Shown piece by piece: positions 63,543 to 64,000 of a DNA stretch of 64,000 bases; the stretch's first letter is position 1; every line of letters begins with the position of its first letter. Under the pieces are notes generated by a model that ran no database searches, was not told where the DNA came from, and was given only the letters and a program-made list of their open reading frames with translations. Made by a program: the position numbers and the translations under genes. This DNA is from UBA5704 sp036264355 (GTDB taxonomy: Bacteria > Acidobacteriota > Thermoanaerobaculia > Multivoradales > UBA5704). The stretch is from positions 4,597 through 68,596 of the forward strand of contig DATARD010000023.1 of NCBI GenBank assembly GCA_036264355.1, given 5' to 3'.

Positions 63543-64000
63543 ATGAGCAAGAAACTAAAGTTGCAAATGAGGATCATGATCCTCGCCTTGCGCAAGAGCG
63601 GGTTCCGCTCGCTGCTGGCGCTGGGATCGGTAGGCTTGGGGATCGCCGCCATGATGGTCATGCTGGCGCTCAGCGCGGGAGCCGAGCAGGAGCTGCAGGC
63701 GATCACCGACAAGATGGGCAAGAACCTGTTCGTGATCACGGAAGGCGAGGTCCTGGCTCCGCCCGGCCAGGGAGGATGGTTCACCTCGACCCGGCTCGAC
63801 CGCTCGGACGTTGCGGCCATGAACGCGCGGATCCGGGGGATCCATACGATCGTGCCCGTCCTGGAGGGCAGCCGGCAGGCGAGGCTCAACCGCCAGGATG
63901 TCATGACGTCGGTCCGTGGAGTGACCCCCGAGTTTCTGGAGGTGCGTAATTTTCAGCTCGACGAAGGCCGGCTCCTCGACGAGCAGGACAGCGTCAACAG
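63543..64000 (+). CDS. MacB/FtsX-type ABC transporter permease, 3' end beyond window
   Basis: The first 152 residues of a permease. A cytoplasmic start (MSKKLKLQMRIMILALRKSG) is followed by a membrane helix at about 21-44 (FRSLLALGSVGLGIAAMMVM), then the periplasmic MacB-PCD-like domain (QELQAITDKMGKNLFVITEG, RSDVAAMNARIRGIHTIVPV, VRGVTPEFLEVRNFQLDEGR, ending at LLDEQDSVN). Family members work with an ATPase and often a membrane-fusion protein to export peptides, lipoproteins or antibiotics. Its position just beyond the NRPS-PKS gene is suggestive of product export, but the 21-bp array and truncated KS lie between, so this is inference. Confidence 0.88.
   Translation, partial: MSKKLKLQMRIMILALRKSGFRSLLALGSVGLGIAAMMVMLALSAGAEQELQAITDKMGKNLFVITEGEVLAPPGQGGWFTSTRLDRSDVAAMNARIRGIHTIVPVLEGSRQARLNRQDVMTSVRGVTPEFLEVRNFQLDEGRLLDEQDSVN

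Overview
The window is GC-rich bacterial DNA with a split modular NRPS/PKS biosynthetic locus at both ends and about 20 kb of other genes between the halves. Zinc-motif/TPR/HTH regulators, PQQ-type propellers ending in a 'TPCR..DTR' domain, Ig-like and carboxypeptidase-regulatory secreted proteins and abundant repeat elements would suit an Acidobacteriota-like soil bacterium. That placement is inference: there is no rRNA or other phylogenetic marker here.

Left arm (1-20272, minus strand): three megasynthase genes transcribed leftward with 4-base ATGA overlaps. The first (20272-11076) reads T-C-A(Gly)-PCP-KS-AT-KR-DH-ACP and carries an apparent one-base deletion in its C domain. The second (11079-6451) is KS-AT-KR(inactive-looking)-ACP. 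The third (6454 to beyond base 1) is KS-AT-KR-ACP-KS-...

Middle (20273-40216): a secreted carboxypeptidase-regulatory-like protein and an internally deleted quinone oxidoreductase; a four-gene operon of small HxxxCxxC proteins and an XRE regulator, divergent from an HTH-TPR protein; a tiny secreted protein with two CKMDPNGGC motifs, divergent from a second HTH-TPR paralogue; two 21-bp tandem arrays around a CHAT-like fragment; an ECF sigma/anti-sigma pair; an antitoxin with a wrecked PIN toxin; an NTF2-like protein; an intact IS200/RAYT-type element; a small lipoprotein; a kinase/response-regulator/hybrid-kinase trio; a PQQ-propeller protein; a diacylglycerol-kinase-like enzyme; and tRNA-Pro(GGG).

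Right arm (40217-62739, plus strand): directly after the tRNA and a near-consensus promoter lies a 22.4-kb gene (7463 aa): FAAL-ACP, then C-A-PCP (Ala), C-A-PCP (Val-like), C-A-PCP (Pro-like), KS-AT-(vestigial KR)-ACP, C-A-PCP (Pro-like) and C-A-PCP (Val-like). It has no thioesterase and is followed, with an ATGA overlap, by a PKS gene cut off 16 residues into its KS. The right end holds a third 21-bp array, a 53-residue membrane protein and the start of a MacB/FtsX-type permease.

Together the arms suggest an N-acylated peptide-polyketide: the FAAL loads a fatty acid, module order sets the peptide, and the KS-AT modules insert malonyl-derived units. Whether the arms still form one working line is uncertain, given the frameshift, the truncated KS and the absence of any release domain in the window. 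A second theme is repeat invasion: hairpin-like elements are inserted in frame inside the megasynthases, and three unrelated 21-bp arrays sit next to broken genes.
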